Source: Heracleum sosnowskyi | Taxonomy: Eukaryota > Streptophyta > Magnoliopsida > Apiales > Apiaceae | Reading direction: 5' to 3' | DNA: 64,000 nucleotides | Assembly: GCA_030848705.1 (NCBI GenBank) | Contig: JAUIZM010000023.1 | Coordinates: forward strand, 1,984,001-2,048,000 | Part shown: positions 33,330-48,900 of the stretch, piece after piece | How positions within the stretch are numbered: position 1 is the stretch's first letter | How the letters are laid out: each line of letters opens with the position of its first letter | Position numbers and translations under genes: made by a program | The notes under the pieces: model-generated | What the model saw: the letters and a program-made list of their open reading frames with translations, nothing else | Databases searched by the model: none | Told to the model about the DNA's origin: nothing

Positions 33330-35681
33330 TTGAAGCGGGTCGTTTTGAGGATATTTTCTCGTAGTTTGACCCTATGGGTTTATAGAATTGCAGTAAACTT
33401 CATTTGGAGCTGTCCGGACCTGAATTGGAGCAGATACCAGGGGACTCCCGATTATGTATACCTCTTAAGGGATCTATACATGGAAAACGGGGATAAATTG
33501 AAGCGGGTCGTTTTGTGGATATTTTCTCGTAGTTTGACCCTATGGGTTTATAGAATTGCAAAAAACTTCTTTTGGAGCTGTCCGGACCTGAATTTGAGCA
33601 GATATCAGGGGACACCCGATTACGTATACCTCTGAAGGGAGCTATACAAGGAAAACGGGGATAAATTGAAGCGGGTCGTTTTGAGGATATTTTCTCGTAG
33701 TTTGACCCTATGGATTTATAGAATTGCAGTAAACTTTATTTGGAGCTGTCCGGACCTGAATTGGAGCAGATACCAGGGGACGCCCGATTACGTATACCTC
33801 TTAAGGGATCTATACATGGAAAATGGGGATAAATTGAAGCGGGTAGTTTTATGGATATTTTCTCGTAGTTTGACCCTATGGGTTTATAGAATTGCAGTAA
33901 ACTTCATTTGGAGTTGTCCGGACCTGAATTGGAGCAGATACCAGGGGACGCCCGATTACGTATACCTCTTAAGGGATCTATACATAGAAAACGGGGATAA
34001 ATTGAAGCGGGTCGTTTTGTGGATATTTTCTCGTAGTTTGACCCTATGGGTTTATAGAAATGCAAAAAACTTCATTTGGAGCTGTCCGGACCTGAATTTG
34101 AGCAGATATCAGGGGACACCCGATTATGTATACCTCTGAAGGGAGCTATACAAGGAAAACGGGGATAAATTGAAGCGGGTCATTTTGTGGATATTTTCTC
34201 GTAGTTTGACCCTATGGGTTTATAGAATTGAAAAAAACTTCATTTGGAGCAGTCTGGACCTGAATTGGAGCCGATACCAGGGGACGCCCGATTACGTATA
34301 CCTCTGAAGGGAGCTATACAAGGAAAACGGGGATAAATTGAAGCGGGTCGTTTTGAGGATATTTTCTCGTAGTTTGACCCTATGGGTTTATAGAATTGCA
34401 ATAAACTTCATTTGGAGCTGTCCGGACCTGAATTGGAGCAGATACGAGGGGACGCCCGATTACGTATACCTCTTAAGGGATCTATACAAGGAAAACGGGG
34501 ATAAATTGAAGCGGGTCGTTTTGAGGATATTTTCTCGTAGTTTGACCCTATGGGTTTATAGAATTGCAGTAAACTTCATTTGGAGCTGTCCGGACCTGAA
34601 TTGGAGCAGATACTAGGGGACGCCCAATTACGTATACCTCTTAAGGGATCTATACATAGAAAACGGGGATAAATTGAAGCGGGTCGTTTTGTGAATATTT
34701 TCTCGTAGTTTGACCCTATGGGTTTATAGAATTGCAAAAAACTTCATTTGGAGCTGTCCGGACCTGAATTTGAGCAGATATCAGGGGACACCCGATTATG
34801 TATACCTCTGAAGGGAGCTATACAAGGAAAACGGGGATAAATTGAAGCGGGTCATTTTGTGGATATTTTCTCGTAGTTTGACCCTATGGGTTTGTAGAAT
34901 TGAAAAAAACTTCATTTGGAGCAGTCTGGACCTGAATTGGAGCCAATACCAGGGGATGCCCGATTACGTATACCTCTGAAGGGAGCTATACAAGGAAAAC
35001 GGGGATAAATTGAAGCGGGTCGTTTTGAGGATATTTTCTCGTAGTTTGACCCTATGGGTTTATAGAATTGCAATAAACTTCATTTGGAGCTGTCCGGGCC
35101 TGTATTGGAGCAGATACCAGGGGACGCCCGATTACGTATACCTCTTAAGGGATCTATACATGGAAAACGGGGATAAATTGAAGCGGGTCGTTTTGTGGAT
35201 ATTTTCTCGTAGTTTGACCCTATGGGTTTATAGAATTGCAGTAAACTTCATTTGGAGCTGTCCGGACCTGAATTGGAGCAGATACCAGGGGACGCCCAAT
35301 TACGTATACCTCTTAAGGGATCTATACATAGAAAACGGGGATAAATTGAAGCGGGTCGTTTTGTGGATATTTTCTCGTAGTTTGACCCTATGGGTTTATA
35401 GAATTGCAAAAAACTTCATTTGGAGCTGTCCGGACCTGAATTTGAGCAGATATCAGGGGACACCCGATTATGTATACCTCTGAAGGGAGCTATACAAGGA
35501 AAACGGGGATAAATTGAAGCGGGTCATTTTGTGGATATTTTCTCATAGTTTGACCCTATGGGTTTGTAGAATTGAAAAAAACTTCATTTGGAGCAGTCTG
35601 GACCTGAATTGGAGCCAATACCAGGGGACGCCCGATTACGTATACCTCTGAAGGGAGCTATACAAGGAAAACGGGGATAAA
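32995..35681 (+). repeat. Higher-order block of about 2.7 kb, copy 2
   Basis: The partner of 28629-31315. Copy-specific differences are few, for example ctatggatttatag near 33713 and cagatacgagggg near 34440, so the duplication is recent relative to monomer divergence. Confidence 0.8.
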
Positions 35682-37529
35682 TTGAAGCGGGTCGTTTTGA
35701 GGATATTTTCTCGTAGTTTGACCCTATGGGTTTATAGAATTGCAATAAACTTCATTTGGAGCTGTCCGGACCTGTATTGGAGCAGATACCAGGGGACGCC
35801 CGATTACGTATACCTCTTAAGGGATCTATACATGGAAAACGGGGATAAATTGAAGCGGGTCGTTTTGTGGATATTTTCTCGTAGTTTGACCCTATGGGTT
35901 TATAGAATTGCAGAAAACTTCATTTGGAGCTGTCCAGACCTGAATTGGAGCAGATACCAGGGGACGCCCAATTACGTATACCTCTTAAGGGATCTATACA
36001 TAGAAAACGGGGATAAATTGAAGCGGGTCGTTTTGTGGATATTTTCTCGTAGTTTGACCCTATGGGTTTATAGAATTGCAAAAAACTTCATTTGGAGCTG
36101 TCCGGACCTGAATTTGAGCATATATCAGGGGACACCCGATTATGTATACCTCTGAAGGGAGCTATACAAGGAAAACGGGGATAAATTGAAGCGGGTCATT
36201 TTGTGGATATTTTCTCGTAGTTTGACCCTATGGGTTTATAGAATTGAAAAAAACTTCATTTGGAGCAGTCTGGACCTGAATTGGAGCCGATACCAGGGGA
36301 CGCCCGATTACGTATACCTCTGAAGGGAGCTATACAAGGAAAACGGGGATAAATTGAAGCGGGTCGTTTTGTGGATATTTTCTCGTAGTTTGACCCTATG
36401 GGTTTATAGAATTGCAGTAAACTTCATTTGGAGCTGTCCGGACCTGAATTGGAGCAGATACCAGGGGACGCCCAATTACGTATACCTCTTAAGGGATCTA
36501 TACATAGAAAACGGGGATAAATTGAAGCGGGTCGTTTTGTGGATATTTTCTCGTAGTTTGACCCTATGGGTTTATAGAATTGCAAAAAACTTCATTTGGA
36601 GCTGTCCGGACCTGAATTTGAGCAGATATCAGGGGACACCCGATTATGTATACCTCTGAAGGGAGCTATACAAGGAAAACGGGGATAAATTGAAGCGGGT
36701 CATTTTGTGGATATTTTCTCGTAGTTTGACCCTATGGGTTTGTAGAATTGAAAAAAACTTCATTTGGAGCAGTCTGGACCTGAATTGGAGCCAATACCAG
36801 GGGACGCCCGATTACGTATACCTCTGAAGGGAGCTATACAAGGAAAACGGGGATAAATTGAAGCGGGTCGTTTTGAGGATATTTTCTCGTAGTTTGACCC
36901 TATGGGTTTATAGAATTGCAATAAACTTCATTTGGAGCTGTCCGGACCTGTATTGGAGCAGATACCAGGGGACGCCCGATTACGTATACCTCTTAAGGGA
37001 TCTATACATGGAAAACGGGGATAAATTGAAGCGGGTCGTTTTGTGGATATTTTCTCGTAGTTTGACCCTATGGGTTTATAGAATTGCAGTAAACTTCATT
37101 TGGAGCTGTCCAGACCTGAATTGGAGCAGATACCAGGGGACGCCCAATTACGTATAACTCTTAAGGGATCTATACATAGAAAACGGGGATAAATTGAAGC
37201 GGGTCGTTTTGTGGATATTTTCTCGTAGTTTGACCCTATGGGATTATAGAATTGCAAAAAACTTCATTTGGAGCTGTCCGGACCTGAATTTGAGCAGATA
37301 TCAGGGGACACCCGATTATGTATACCTCTGAAGGGAGCTATACAAGGAAAACGGGGATAAATTGAAGCGGGTCATTTTGTGGATATTTTCTCGTAGTTTG
37401 ACCCTATGGGTTTATAGAATTGAAAAAAACTTCATTTGGAGCAGTCTGGACCTGAATTGGAGCCGATACCAGGGGACGCCCGATTACGTATACCTCTGAA
37501 GGGAGCTATACAAGGAAAACGGGGATAAA

Positions 37530-39881
37530 TTGAAGCGGGTCGTTTTGAGGATATTTTCTCGTAGTTTGACCCTATGGGTTTATAGAATTGCAATAAACTT
37601 CATTTGGAGCTGTCCGGACCTGAATTGGAGCAGATACCAGGGGACGCCCAATTACGTATACCTCTTAAGGGATCTATACATAGAAAACGGGGATAAATTG
37701 AAGCGGGTCGTTTTGTGGATATTTTCTCATAGTTTGACCCTATGGGTTTATAGAATTGCAAAAAACTTCATTTGGAGCTGTCCGGACCTGAATTTGAGCA
37801 GATATCAGGGGACACCCGATTATGTATACCTCTGAAGGGAGCTATACAAGGAAAACGGGGATAAATTGAAGCGGGTCATTTTGTGGATATTTTCTCGTAG
37901 TTTGACCCTATGGGTTTATAGAATTGAAAAAAACTTCATTTGGAGCAGTCTGGACCTGAATTGGAGCCGATACCAGGGGACGCCCGATTACGTATACCTC
38001 TGAAGGGAGCTATACAAGGAAAACGGGGATAAATTGAAGCGGGTCGTTTTGAGGATATTTTCTCGTAGTTTGACCCTATGGGTTTATAGAATTGCAATAA
38101 ACTTCATTTGGAGCTGTCCGGACCTGAATTGGAGCAGATACCAGGGGACGACCGATTACGTATACCTCTTAAGGGATCTATACAAGGAAAACGGGGATAA
38201 ATTGAAGTGGGTCGTTTTGTGGATATTTTCTCGTAGTTTGACCCTATGGGTTTATAGAATTGCAGTAAACTTCATTTGGAGCTGTCCAGACCTGAATTGG
38301 AGCAGATACCAGGGGACGCCCAATTACGTATACCTCTTAAGGGATCTATACATAGAAAACGGGGATAAATTGAAGCGGGTCGTTTTGTGGATATTTTCTC
38401 GTAGTTTGACCCTATGGGTTTATAGAATTGCAAAAAACTTCATTTGGAGCTGTCCGGACCTGAATTTGAGCAGATATCAGGGGACACCCGATTATGTATA
38501 CCTCTGAAGGGAGCTATACAAGGAAAACGGGGATAAATTGAAGCGGGTCATTTTGTGGATATTTTCTCGTAGTTTGACCCTATGGGTTTATAGAATTGAA
38601 AAAAACTTCATTTGGAGCAGTCTGGACCTGAATTGGAGCCGATACCAGGGGACGCCCGATTACGTATACCTCTGAAGGGAGCTATACAAGGAAAACGGGG
38701 ATAAATTGAAGCGGGTCGTTTTGAGGATATTTTCTCGTAGTTTGACCCTATGGGTTTATAGAATTGCAATAAACTTCATTTGGAGCTGTCCGGACCTGAA
38801 TTGGAGCAGATACCAGGGGACGCCCAATTACGTATACCTCTTAAGGGATCTATACATAGAAAACGGGGATAAATTGAAGCGGGTCGTTTTGTGGATATTT
38901 TCTCATAGTTTGACCCTATGGGTTTATAGAATTGCAAAAAACTTCATTTGGAGCTGTCCGGACCTGAATTTGAGCAGATATCAGGGGACACCCGATTATG
39001 TATACCTCTGAAGGGAGCTATACAAGGAAAACGGGGATAAATTGAAGCGGGTCATTTTGTGGATATTTTCTCGTAGTTTGACCCTATGGGTTTATAGAAT
39101 TGAAAAAAACTTCATTTGGAGCAGTCTGGACCTGAATTGGAGCCGATACCAGGGGACGCCCGATTACGTATACCTCTGAAGGGAGCTATACAAGGAAAAC
39201 GGGGATAAATTGAAGCGGGTCGTTTTGAGGATATTTTCTCGTAGTTTGACCCTATGGGTTTATAGAATTGCAATAAACTTCATTTGGAGCTGTCCGGACC
39301 TGAATTGGAGCAGATACCAGGGGACGACCGATTACGTATACCTCTTAAGGGATCTATACAAGGAAAACGGGGATAAATTGAAGTGGGTCGTTTTGTGGAT
39401 ATTTTCTCGTAGTTTGACCCTATGGGTTTATAGAATTGCAGTAAACTTCATTTGGAGCTGTCCAGACCTGAATTGGAGCAGATACCAGGGGACGCCCAAT
39501 TACGTATACCTCTTAAGGGATCTATACATAGAAAACGGAGATAAATTGAAGCGGGTCGTTTTGTGGATATTTTTTCGTAGTTTGACCCTATGGGTTTATA
39601 GAATTGCAAAAAACTTCATTTGGAGCTGTCCGGACCTGAATTTGAGCATATATCAGGGGACACCCGATTATGTATACCTCTGAAGGGAGCTATACAAGGA
39701 AAACGGGGATAAATTGAAGCGGGTCATTTTGTGGATATTTTCTCGTAGTTTGACCCTATGGGTTTATAGAATTGAAAAAAACTTCATTTGGAGCAGTCTG
39801 GACCTGAATTGGAGCCGATACCAGGGGACGCCCGATTACGTATACCTCTGAAGGGAGCTATACAAGGAAAACGGGGATAAA
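37530..39881 (+). repeat. 1176-bp seven-monomer block in two tandem copies
   Basis: 37530-38705 and 38706-39881 each consist of an I-K-E trimer (with tctcatagtttg in its K monomer) followed by an I-V-K-E tetramer (with gacgaccgatt in I and gtccagacc in V). Confidence 0.8.
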
Positions 39882-42800
39882 TTGAAGCGGGTCGTTTTGT
39901 GGATATTTTCTCGTAGTTTGACCCTATGGGTTTATAGAATTGCAGTAAACTTCATTTGGAGCTGTCCGGACCTGAATTGGAGCAGATACTAGGGGACGCC
40001 CAATTACGTATACCTCTTAAGGGATCTATACATAGAAAACGGGGATAAATTGAAGCGGGTCGTTTTGTGGATATTTTCTCGTAGTTTGACCCTATGGGTT
40101 TATAGAATTGCAAAAAACTTCATTTGGAGCTGTCCGGACCTGAATTTGAGCAGATATCAGGGGACACCCGATTATGTATACCTCTGAAGGGAGCTATACA
40201 AGGAAAACGGGGATAAATTGAAGCGGGTCATTTTGTGGATATTTTCTCGTAGTTTGACCCTATGGGTTTGTAGAATTGAAAAAAACTTCATTTGGAGCAG
40301 TCTGGACCTGAATTGGAGCCAATACCAGGGGACGCCCGATTACGTATACCTCTGAAGGGAGCTATACAAGGAAAACGGGGATATATTGAAGCGGGTCGTT
40401 TTGAGGATATTTTCTCGTAGTTTGACCCTATGGGTTTATAGAATTGCAATAAACTTCATTTGGAGCTGTCCGGACCTGTATTGGAGCAGAAACCAGGGGA
40501 CGCCCGATTACGTATACCTCTTAAGGGATCTATACATGGAAAACGGGGATAAATTGAAGCGGGTCGTTTTGTGGATATTTTCTCGTAGTTTGACCCTATG
40601 GGTTTATAGAATTGCAGTAAACTTCATTTGGAGCTGTCCGGACCTGAATTGGAGCAGATACCAGGGGACGCCCAATTACGTATACCTCTTAAGGGATCTA
40701 TACATAGAAAACGGGGATAAATTGAAGCGGGTCGTTTTGTGGATATTTTCTCGTAGTTTGACCCTATGGGTTTATAGAATTGCAAAAAACTTCATTTGGA
40801 GCTGTCCGGACCTGAATTTGAGCAGATATCAGGGGACACCCGATTATGTATACCTCTGAAGGGAGCTATACAAGGAAAACGGGGATAAATTGAAGCGGGT
40901 CATTTTGTGGATATTTTCTCGTAGTTTGACCCTATGGGTTTATAGAATTGAAAAAAACTTCATTTGGAGCAGTCTGGACCTGAATTGGAGCCGATACCAG
41001 GGGACGCCCGATTACGTATACCTCTGAAGGGAGCTATACAAGGAAAACGGGGATAAATTGAAGCGGGTCGTTTTGTGGATATTTTCTCGTAGTTTGACCC
41101 TATGGGTTTATAGAATTGCAGTAAACTTCATTTGGAGCTGTCCGGACCTGAATTGGAGCAGATACCAGGGGACGCCCAATTACGTATACCTCTTAAGGGA
41201 TCTATACATAGAAAACGGGGATAAATTGAAGCGGGTCGTTTTGTGGATATTTTCTCGTAGTTTGACCCTATGGGTTTATAGAATTGCAAAAAACTTCATT
41301 TGGAGCTGTCCGGACCTGAATTTGAGCAGATATCAGGGGACACCCGATTATGTATACCTCTGAAGGGAGCTATACAAGGAAAACAGGGATAAATTGAAGC
41401 GGGTCATTTTGTGGATATTTTCTCGTAGTTTGACCCTATGGGTTTGTAGAATTGAAAAAAACTTCATTTGGAGCAGTCTGGACCTGAATTGGAGCCAATA
41501 CCAGGGGACGCCCGATTACGTATACCTCTGAAGGGAGCTATACAAGGAAAACGGGGATAAATTGAAGCGGGTCGTTTTGAGGATATTTTCTCGTAGTTTG
41601 ACCCTATGGGTTTATAGAATTGCAATAAACTTCATTTGGAGCTGTCCGGACCTGTATTGGAGCAGATACCAGGGGACGCCCGATTACGTATACCTCTTAA
41701 GGGATCTATACATGGAAAACGGGGATAAATTGAAGCGGGTCGTTTTGTGGATATTTTCTCGTAGTTTGACCCTATGGGTTTATAGAATTGCAGTAAACTT
41801 CATTTGGAGCTGTCCGGACCTGAATTGGAGCAGATACCAGGGGACGCCCAATTACGTATACCTCTTAAGGGATCTATACATAGAAAACGGGGATAAATTG
41901 AAGCGGGTCGTTTTGTGGATATTTTCTCGTAGTTTGACCCTATGGGTTTATAGAATTGCAAAAAACTTCATTTGGAGCTGTCCGGACCTGAATTTGAGCA
42001 GATATCAGGGGACACCCGATTATGTATACCTCTGAAGGGAGCTATACAAGGAAAATGGGGATAAATTGAAACTGGTCATTTTGTGGATATTTTCTCGTAG
42101 TTTGACCCTATGGGTTTGTAGAATTGAAAAAAACTTCATTTGGAGCAGTCTGGACCTGAATTGGAGCCAATACCAGGGGACGCCCGATTACGTATACCTC
42201 TGAAGGGAGCTATACAAGGAAAACGGGGATAAATTGAAGCGGGTCGTTTTGAGGATATTTTCTCGTAGTTTGACCCTATGGGTTTATAGAATTGCAATAA
42301 ACTTCATTTGGAGCTGTCTGGACCTGTATTGGAGCAGATACCAGGGGACGCCCGATTACGTATACCTCTTAAGGGATCTATACATGGAAAACGGGGATAA
42401 ATTGAAGCGGGTCGTTTTGTGGATATTTTCTCGTAGTTTGACCCTATGGGTTTATAGAATTGCAGTAAACTTCATTTGGAGCTGTCCAGACCTGAATTGG
42501 AGCAGATACCAGGGGACGCCCAATTACGTATACCTCTTAAGGGATCTATACATAGAAAACGGGGATAAATTGAAGCGGGTCGTTTTGTGGATATTTTCTC
42601 GTAGTTTGACCATATGGGTTTATAGAATTGCAAAAAACTTCATTTGGAGCTGTCCAGACCTGAATTTGAGCATATATCAGGGGACACCCGATTATGTATA
42701 CCTCTGAAGGGAGCTATACAAGGAAACCGGGGATAAATTGAAGCGGGTCATTTTGTGGATATTTTCTCGTAGTTTGACCCTATGGGTTTATAGAATTGAA

Positions 42801-42905
42801 AAAAACTTCATTTGGAGCAGTCTGGACCTGAATTGGAGCCGATACCAGGGGACGCCCGATTACGTATACCTCTGAAGGGAGCTATACAAGGAAAACGGGG
42901 ATAAA

Positions 42906-45900
42906 TTGAAGCGGGTCGTTTTGTGGATATTTTCTCGTAGTTTGACCCTATGGGTTTATAGAATTGCAGTAAACTTCATTTGGAGCTGTCCGGACCTGAA
43001 TTGGAGCAGATACCAGGGGACGCCCAATTACGTATGCCTCTTAAGGGATCTATACATAGAAAACGGGGATAAATTGAAGCGGGTCGTTTTGTGGATATTT
43101 TCTCGTAGTTTGACCCTATGGGTTTATAGAATTGCAAAAACTTCATTTGGAGCTGTCCGGACCTGAATTTGAGCAGATATCAGGGGACACCCGATTATGT
43201 ATACCTCTGAAGGGAGCTATACAAGGAAACCGGGGATAAATTGAAGCGGGTCATTTTGTGGATATTTTCTCGTAGTTTGACCCTATGGGTTTATAGAATT
43301 GAAAAAAACTTCATTTGGAGCAGTCTGGACCTGAATTGGAGCCGATACCAGGGGACGCCCGATTACGTATACCTCTGAAGGGAGCTATACAAGGAAAACG
43401 GGGATAAATTGAAGCGGGTCGTTTTGTGGATATTTTCTCGTAGTTTGACCCTATGGGTTTATAGAATTGCAGTAAACTTCATTTGGAGCTGTCCGGACCT
43501 GAATTGGAGCAGATACCAGGGGACGCCCGATTACGTATGCCTCTTAAGGGATCTATACATAGAAAACGGGGATAAATTGAAGCGGGTCGTTTTGTGGATA
43601 TTTTCTCGTAGTTTGACCCTATGGGTTTATAGAATTGCAAAAAACTTCATTTGGAGCTGTCCGGACCTGAATTTGAGCAGATATCAGGGGACACCCGATT
43701 ATGTATACCTCTGAAGGGAGCTATACAAGGAAAACGGGGATAAATTGAAGCGGGTCATTTTGTGGATATTTTCTCGTAGTTTGACCCTATGGGTTTGTAG
43801 AATTGAAAAAAACTTCATTTGGAGCAGTCTGGACCTGAATTGGAGCCAATACCAGGGGACGCCCGATTACGTATACCTCTGAAGGGAGCTATACAAGGAA
43901 AACGGGGATAAATTGAAGCGGGTCGTTTTGAGGATATTTTCTCGTAGTTTGACCCTATGGGTTTATAGAATTGCAATAAACTTCATTTGGAGCTGTCCGG
44001 ACCTGTATTGGAGCAGATACCAGGGGACGCCCGATTACGTATACCTCTTAAGGGATCTATACATGGAAAACGGGGATAAATTGAAGCGGGTCGTTTTGTG
44101 GATATTTTCTCGTAGTTTGACCCTATGGGTTTATAGAATTGCAAAAAACTTCATTTGGAGCTGTCCGGACCTGAATTTGAGCAGATATCAGGGGACACCC
44201 GATTATGTATACCTTTGAAGGGAGCTATACAAGGAAAACGGGGATAAATTGAAGCGGGTCATTTTGTGGATATTTTCTCGTAGTTTGACCCTATGGGTTT
44301 ATAGAATTGAAAAAAACTTCATTTGGAGCAGTCTGGACCTGAATTGGAGCCGATACCAGGGGACGCCCGATTACGTATACCTCTGAAGGGAGCTATACAA
44401 GGAAAACGGGGATAAATTGAAGCGGGTCGTTTTGAGGATATTTTCTCGTAGTTTGACCCTATGGGTTTATAGAATTGCAATAAACTTCATTTGGAGCTGT
44501 CCGGACCTGAATTGGAGCAGATACCAGGGGACGCCCAATTACGTATGCCTCTTAAGGGATCTATACATAGAAAACGGGGATAAATTGAAGCGGGTCGTTT
44601 TGTGGATATTTTCTCGTAGTTTGACCCTATGGGTTTATAGAATTGCAAAAACTTCATTTGGAGCTGTCCGGACCTGAATTTGAGCAGATATCAGGGGACA
44701 CCCGATTATGTATACCTCTGAAGGGAGCTATACAAGGAAACCGGGGATAAATTGAAGCGGGTCATTTTGTGGATATTTTCTCGTAGTTTGACCCTATGGG
44801 TTTATAGAATTGAAAAAAACTTCATTTGGAGCAGTCTGGACCTGAATTGGAGCCGATACCAGGGGACGCCCGATTACGTATACCTCTGAAGGGAGCTATA
44901 CAAGGAAAACGGGGATAAATTGAAGCGGGTCGTTTTGTGGATATTTTCTCGTAGTTTGACCCTATGGGTTTATAGAATTGCAGTAAACTTCATTTGGAGC
45001 TGTCCGGACCTGAATTGGAGCAGATACCAGGGGACGCCCGATTACGTATGCCTCTTAAGGGATCTATACATAGAAAACGGGGATAAATTGAAGCGGGTCG
45101 TTTTGTGGATATTTTCTCGTAGTTTGACCCTATGGGTTTATAGAATTGCAAAAAACTTCATTTGGAGCTGTCCGGACCTGAATTTGAGCAGATATCAGGG
45201 GACACCCGATTATGTATACCTCTGAAGGGAGCTATACAAGGAAAACGGGGATAAATTGAAGCGGGTCATTTTGTGGATATTTTCTCGTAGTTTGACCCTA
45301 TGGGTTTGTAGAATTGAAAAAAACTTCATTTGGAGCAGTCTGGACCTGAATTGGAGCCAATACCAGGGGACGCCCGATTACGTATACCTCTGAAGGGAGC
45401 TATACAAGGAAAACGGGGATAAATTGAAGCGGGTCGTTTTGAGGATATTTTCTCGTAGTTTGACCCTATGGGTTTATAGAATTGCAATAAACTTCATTTG
45501 GAGCTGTCCGGACCTGTATTGGAGCAGATACCAGGGGACGCCCGATTACGTATACCTCTTAAGGGATCTATACATGGAAAACGGGGATAAATTGAAGCGG
45601 GTCGTTTTGTGGATATTTTCTCGTAGTTTGACCCTATGGGTTTATAGAATTGCAAAAAACTTCATTTGGAGCTGTCCGGACCTGAATTTGAGCAGATATC
45701 AGGGGACACCCGATTATGTATACCTTTGAAGGGAGCTATACAAGGAAAACGGGGATAAATTGAAGCGGGTCATTTTGTGGATATTTTCTCGTAGTTTGAC
45801 CCTATGGGTTTATAGAATTGAAAAAAACTTCATTTGGAGCAGTCTGGACCTGAATTGGAGCCGATACCAGGGGACGCCCGATTACGTATACCTCTGAAGG

Positions 45901-45927
45901 GAGCTATACAAGGAAAACGGGGATAAA
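42906..45927 (+). repeat. 1511-bp nine-monomer block in two tandem copies
   Basis: 42906-44416 and 44417-45927. Both carry the 1-bp A-run deletion (near 43136 and 44647), the cgtatgcctc variant, ggaaaccgggg and the tacctttgaag variant in the same order. Confidence 0.82.
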
Positions 45928-48900
45928 TTGAAGCGGGTCGTTTTGAGGATATTTTCTCGTAGTTTGACCCTATGGGTTTATAGAATTGCAATAAACTTCA
46001 TTTGGAGCTGTCCGGACCTGAATTGGAGCAGATACCAGGGGACGCCCAATTACGTATACCTCTTAAGGGATCTATACATAGAAAACGGGGATAAATTGAA
46101 GCGGGTCGTTTTGTGGATATTTTCTCATAGTTTGACCCTATGGGTTTATAGAATTGCAAAAAACTTCATTTGGAGCTGTCCGGACCTGAATTTGAGCAGA
46201 TATCAGGGGACACCCGATTATGTATACCTCTGAAGGGAGCTATACAAGGAAAACGGGGATAAATTGAAGCGGGTCATTTTGTGGATATTTTCTCGTAGTT
46301 TGACCCTATGGGTTTATAGAATTGAAAAAAACTTCATTTGGAGCAGTCTGGACCTGAATTGGAGCCGATACCAGGGGACGCCCGATTACGTATACCTCTG
46401 AAGGGAGCTATACAAGGAAAACGGGGATAAATTGAAGCGGGTCGTTTTGAGGATATTTTCTCGTAGTTTGACCCTATGGGTTTATAGAATTGCAATAAAC
46501 TTCATTTGGAGCTGTCCGGACCTGAATTGGAGCAGATACCAGGGGACGACCGATTACGTATACCTCTTAAGGGATCTATACAAGGAAAACGGGGATAAAT
46601 TGAAGCGGGTCGTTTTGTGGATATTTTCTCGTAGTTTGACCCTATGGGTTTATAGAATTGCAGTAAACTTCATTTGGAGCTGTCCAGACCTGAATTGGAG
46701 CAGATACCAGGGGACGCCCAATTACGTATACCTCTTAAGGGATCTATACATAGAAAACGGGGATAAATTGAAGCGGGTCGTTTTGTGGATATTTTCTCGT
46801 AGTTTGACCCTATGGGTTTATAGAATTGCAAAAAACTTCATTTGGAGCTGTCCGGACCTGAATTTGAGCATATATCAGGGGACACCCGATTATGTATACC
46901 TCTGAAGGGAGCTATACAAGGAAACCGGGGATAAATTGAAGCGGGTCATTTTGTGGATATTTTCTCGTAGTTTGACCCTATGGGTTTATAGAATTGAAAA
47001 AAACTTCATTTGGAGCAGTCTGGACCTGAATTGGAGCCGATACCAGGGGACGCCCGATTACGTATACCTCTGAAGGGAGCTATACAAGGAAAACGGGGAT
47101 AAATTGAAGCGGGTCGTTTTGTGGATATTTTCTCGTAGTTTGACCCTATGGGTTTATAGAATTGCAGTAAACTTCATTTGGAGCTGTCCGGACCTGAATT
47201 GGAGCAGATACCAGGGGACGCCCAATTACGTATACCTCTTAAGGGATCTATACATAGAAAACGGGGATAAATTGAAGCGGGTCGTTTTGTGGATATTTTC
47301 TCGTAATTTGACCCTATGGGTTTATAGAATTGCAAAAAACTTCATTTGGAGCTGTCCGGACCTGAATTTGAGCAGATATCAGGGGACACCCGATTATGTA
47401 TACCTCTGAAGGGAGCTATACAAGGAAAACGGGGATAAATTGAAGCGGGTCATTTTGTGGATATTTTCTCGTAGTTTGACCCTATGGGTTTGTAGAATTG
47501 AAAAAAACTTCATTTGGAGCAGTCTGGACCTGAATTGGAGCCAATACCAGGGGACGCCCGATTACGTATACCTCTGAAGGGAGCTATACAAGGAAAACGG
47601 GGATAAATTGAAGCGGGTCGTTTTGAGGATATTTTCTCGTAGTTTGACCCTATGGGTTTATAGAATTGCAATAAACTTCATTTGGAGCTGTCCGGACCTG
47701 TATTGGAGCAGATACCAGGGGACGCCCGATTACGTATACCTCTTAAGGGATCTATACATGGAAAACGGGGATAAATTGAAGCGGGTCGTTTTGTGGATAT
47801 TTTCTCGTAGTTTGACCCTATGGGTTTATAGAATTGCATAAAACTTCATTTGGAGCTGTCCGGACCTGAATTTGAGCAGATATCAGGGGACACCCGATTA
47901 TGTATACCTTTGAAGGGAGCTATACAAGGAAAACGGGGATAAATTGAAGCGGGTCATTTTGTGGATATTTTCTCGTAGTTTGACCCTATGGGTTTATAGA
48001 ATTGAAAAAAACTTCATTTGGAGCAGTCTGGACCTGAATTGGAGCCGATACCAGGGGACGCCCGATTACGTATACCTCTGAAGGGAGCTATACAAGGAAA
48101 ACGGGGATAAATTGAAGCGGGTCGTTTTGAGGATATTTTCTCGTAGTTTGACCCTATGGGTTTATAGAATTGCAGTAAACTTCATTTGGAGCTGTCCAGA
48201 CCTGAATTGGAGCAGATACCAGGGGACGCCCAATTACGTATACCTCTTAAGGGATCTATACATAGAAAACGGGGATAAATTGAAGCGGGTCGTTTTGTGG
48301 ATATTTTCTCGTAGTTTGACCCTATGGGTTTATAGAATTGCAAAAAACTTCATTTGGAGCTGTCCGGACCTGAATTTGAGCAGATATCAGGGGACACCCG
48401 ATTATGTATACCTTTGAAGGGAGCTATACAAGGAAAACGGGGATAAATTGAAGCGGGTCATTTTGTGGATATTTTCTCGTAGTTTGACCCTATGGGTTTA
48501 TGGAATTGAAAAAAACTTCATTTGGAGCAGTCTGGACCTGAATTGGAGCCGATACCAGGGGACGCCCGATTACGTATACCTCTGAAGGGAGCTATACAAG
48601 GAAAACGGGGATAAATTGAAGCGGGTCGTTTTGAGGATATTTTCTCGTAGTTTGACCCTATGGGTTTATAGAATTGCAATAAACTTCATTTGGAGCTGTC
48701 CGGACCTGAATTGGAGCAGATACCAGGGGACGCCCAATTACGTATACCTCTTAAGGGATCTATACATAGAAAACGGGGATAAATTGAAGCGGGTCGTTTT
48801 GTGGATATTTTCTCATAGTTTGACACTATGGGTTTATAGAATTGCAAAAAACTTCATTTGGAGCTGTCCGGACCTGAATTTGAGCAGATATCAGGGGACA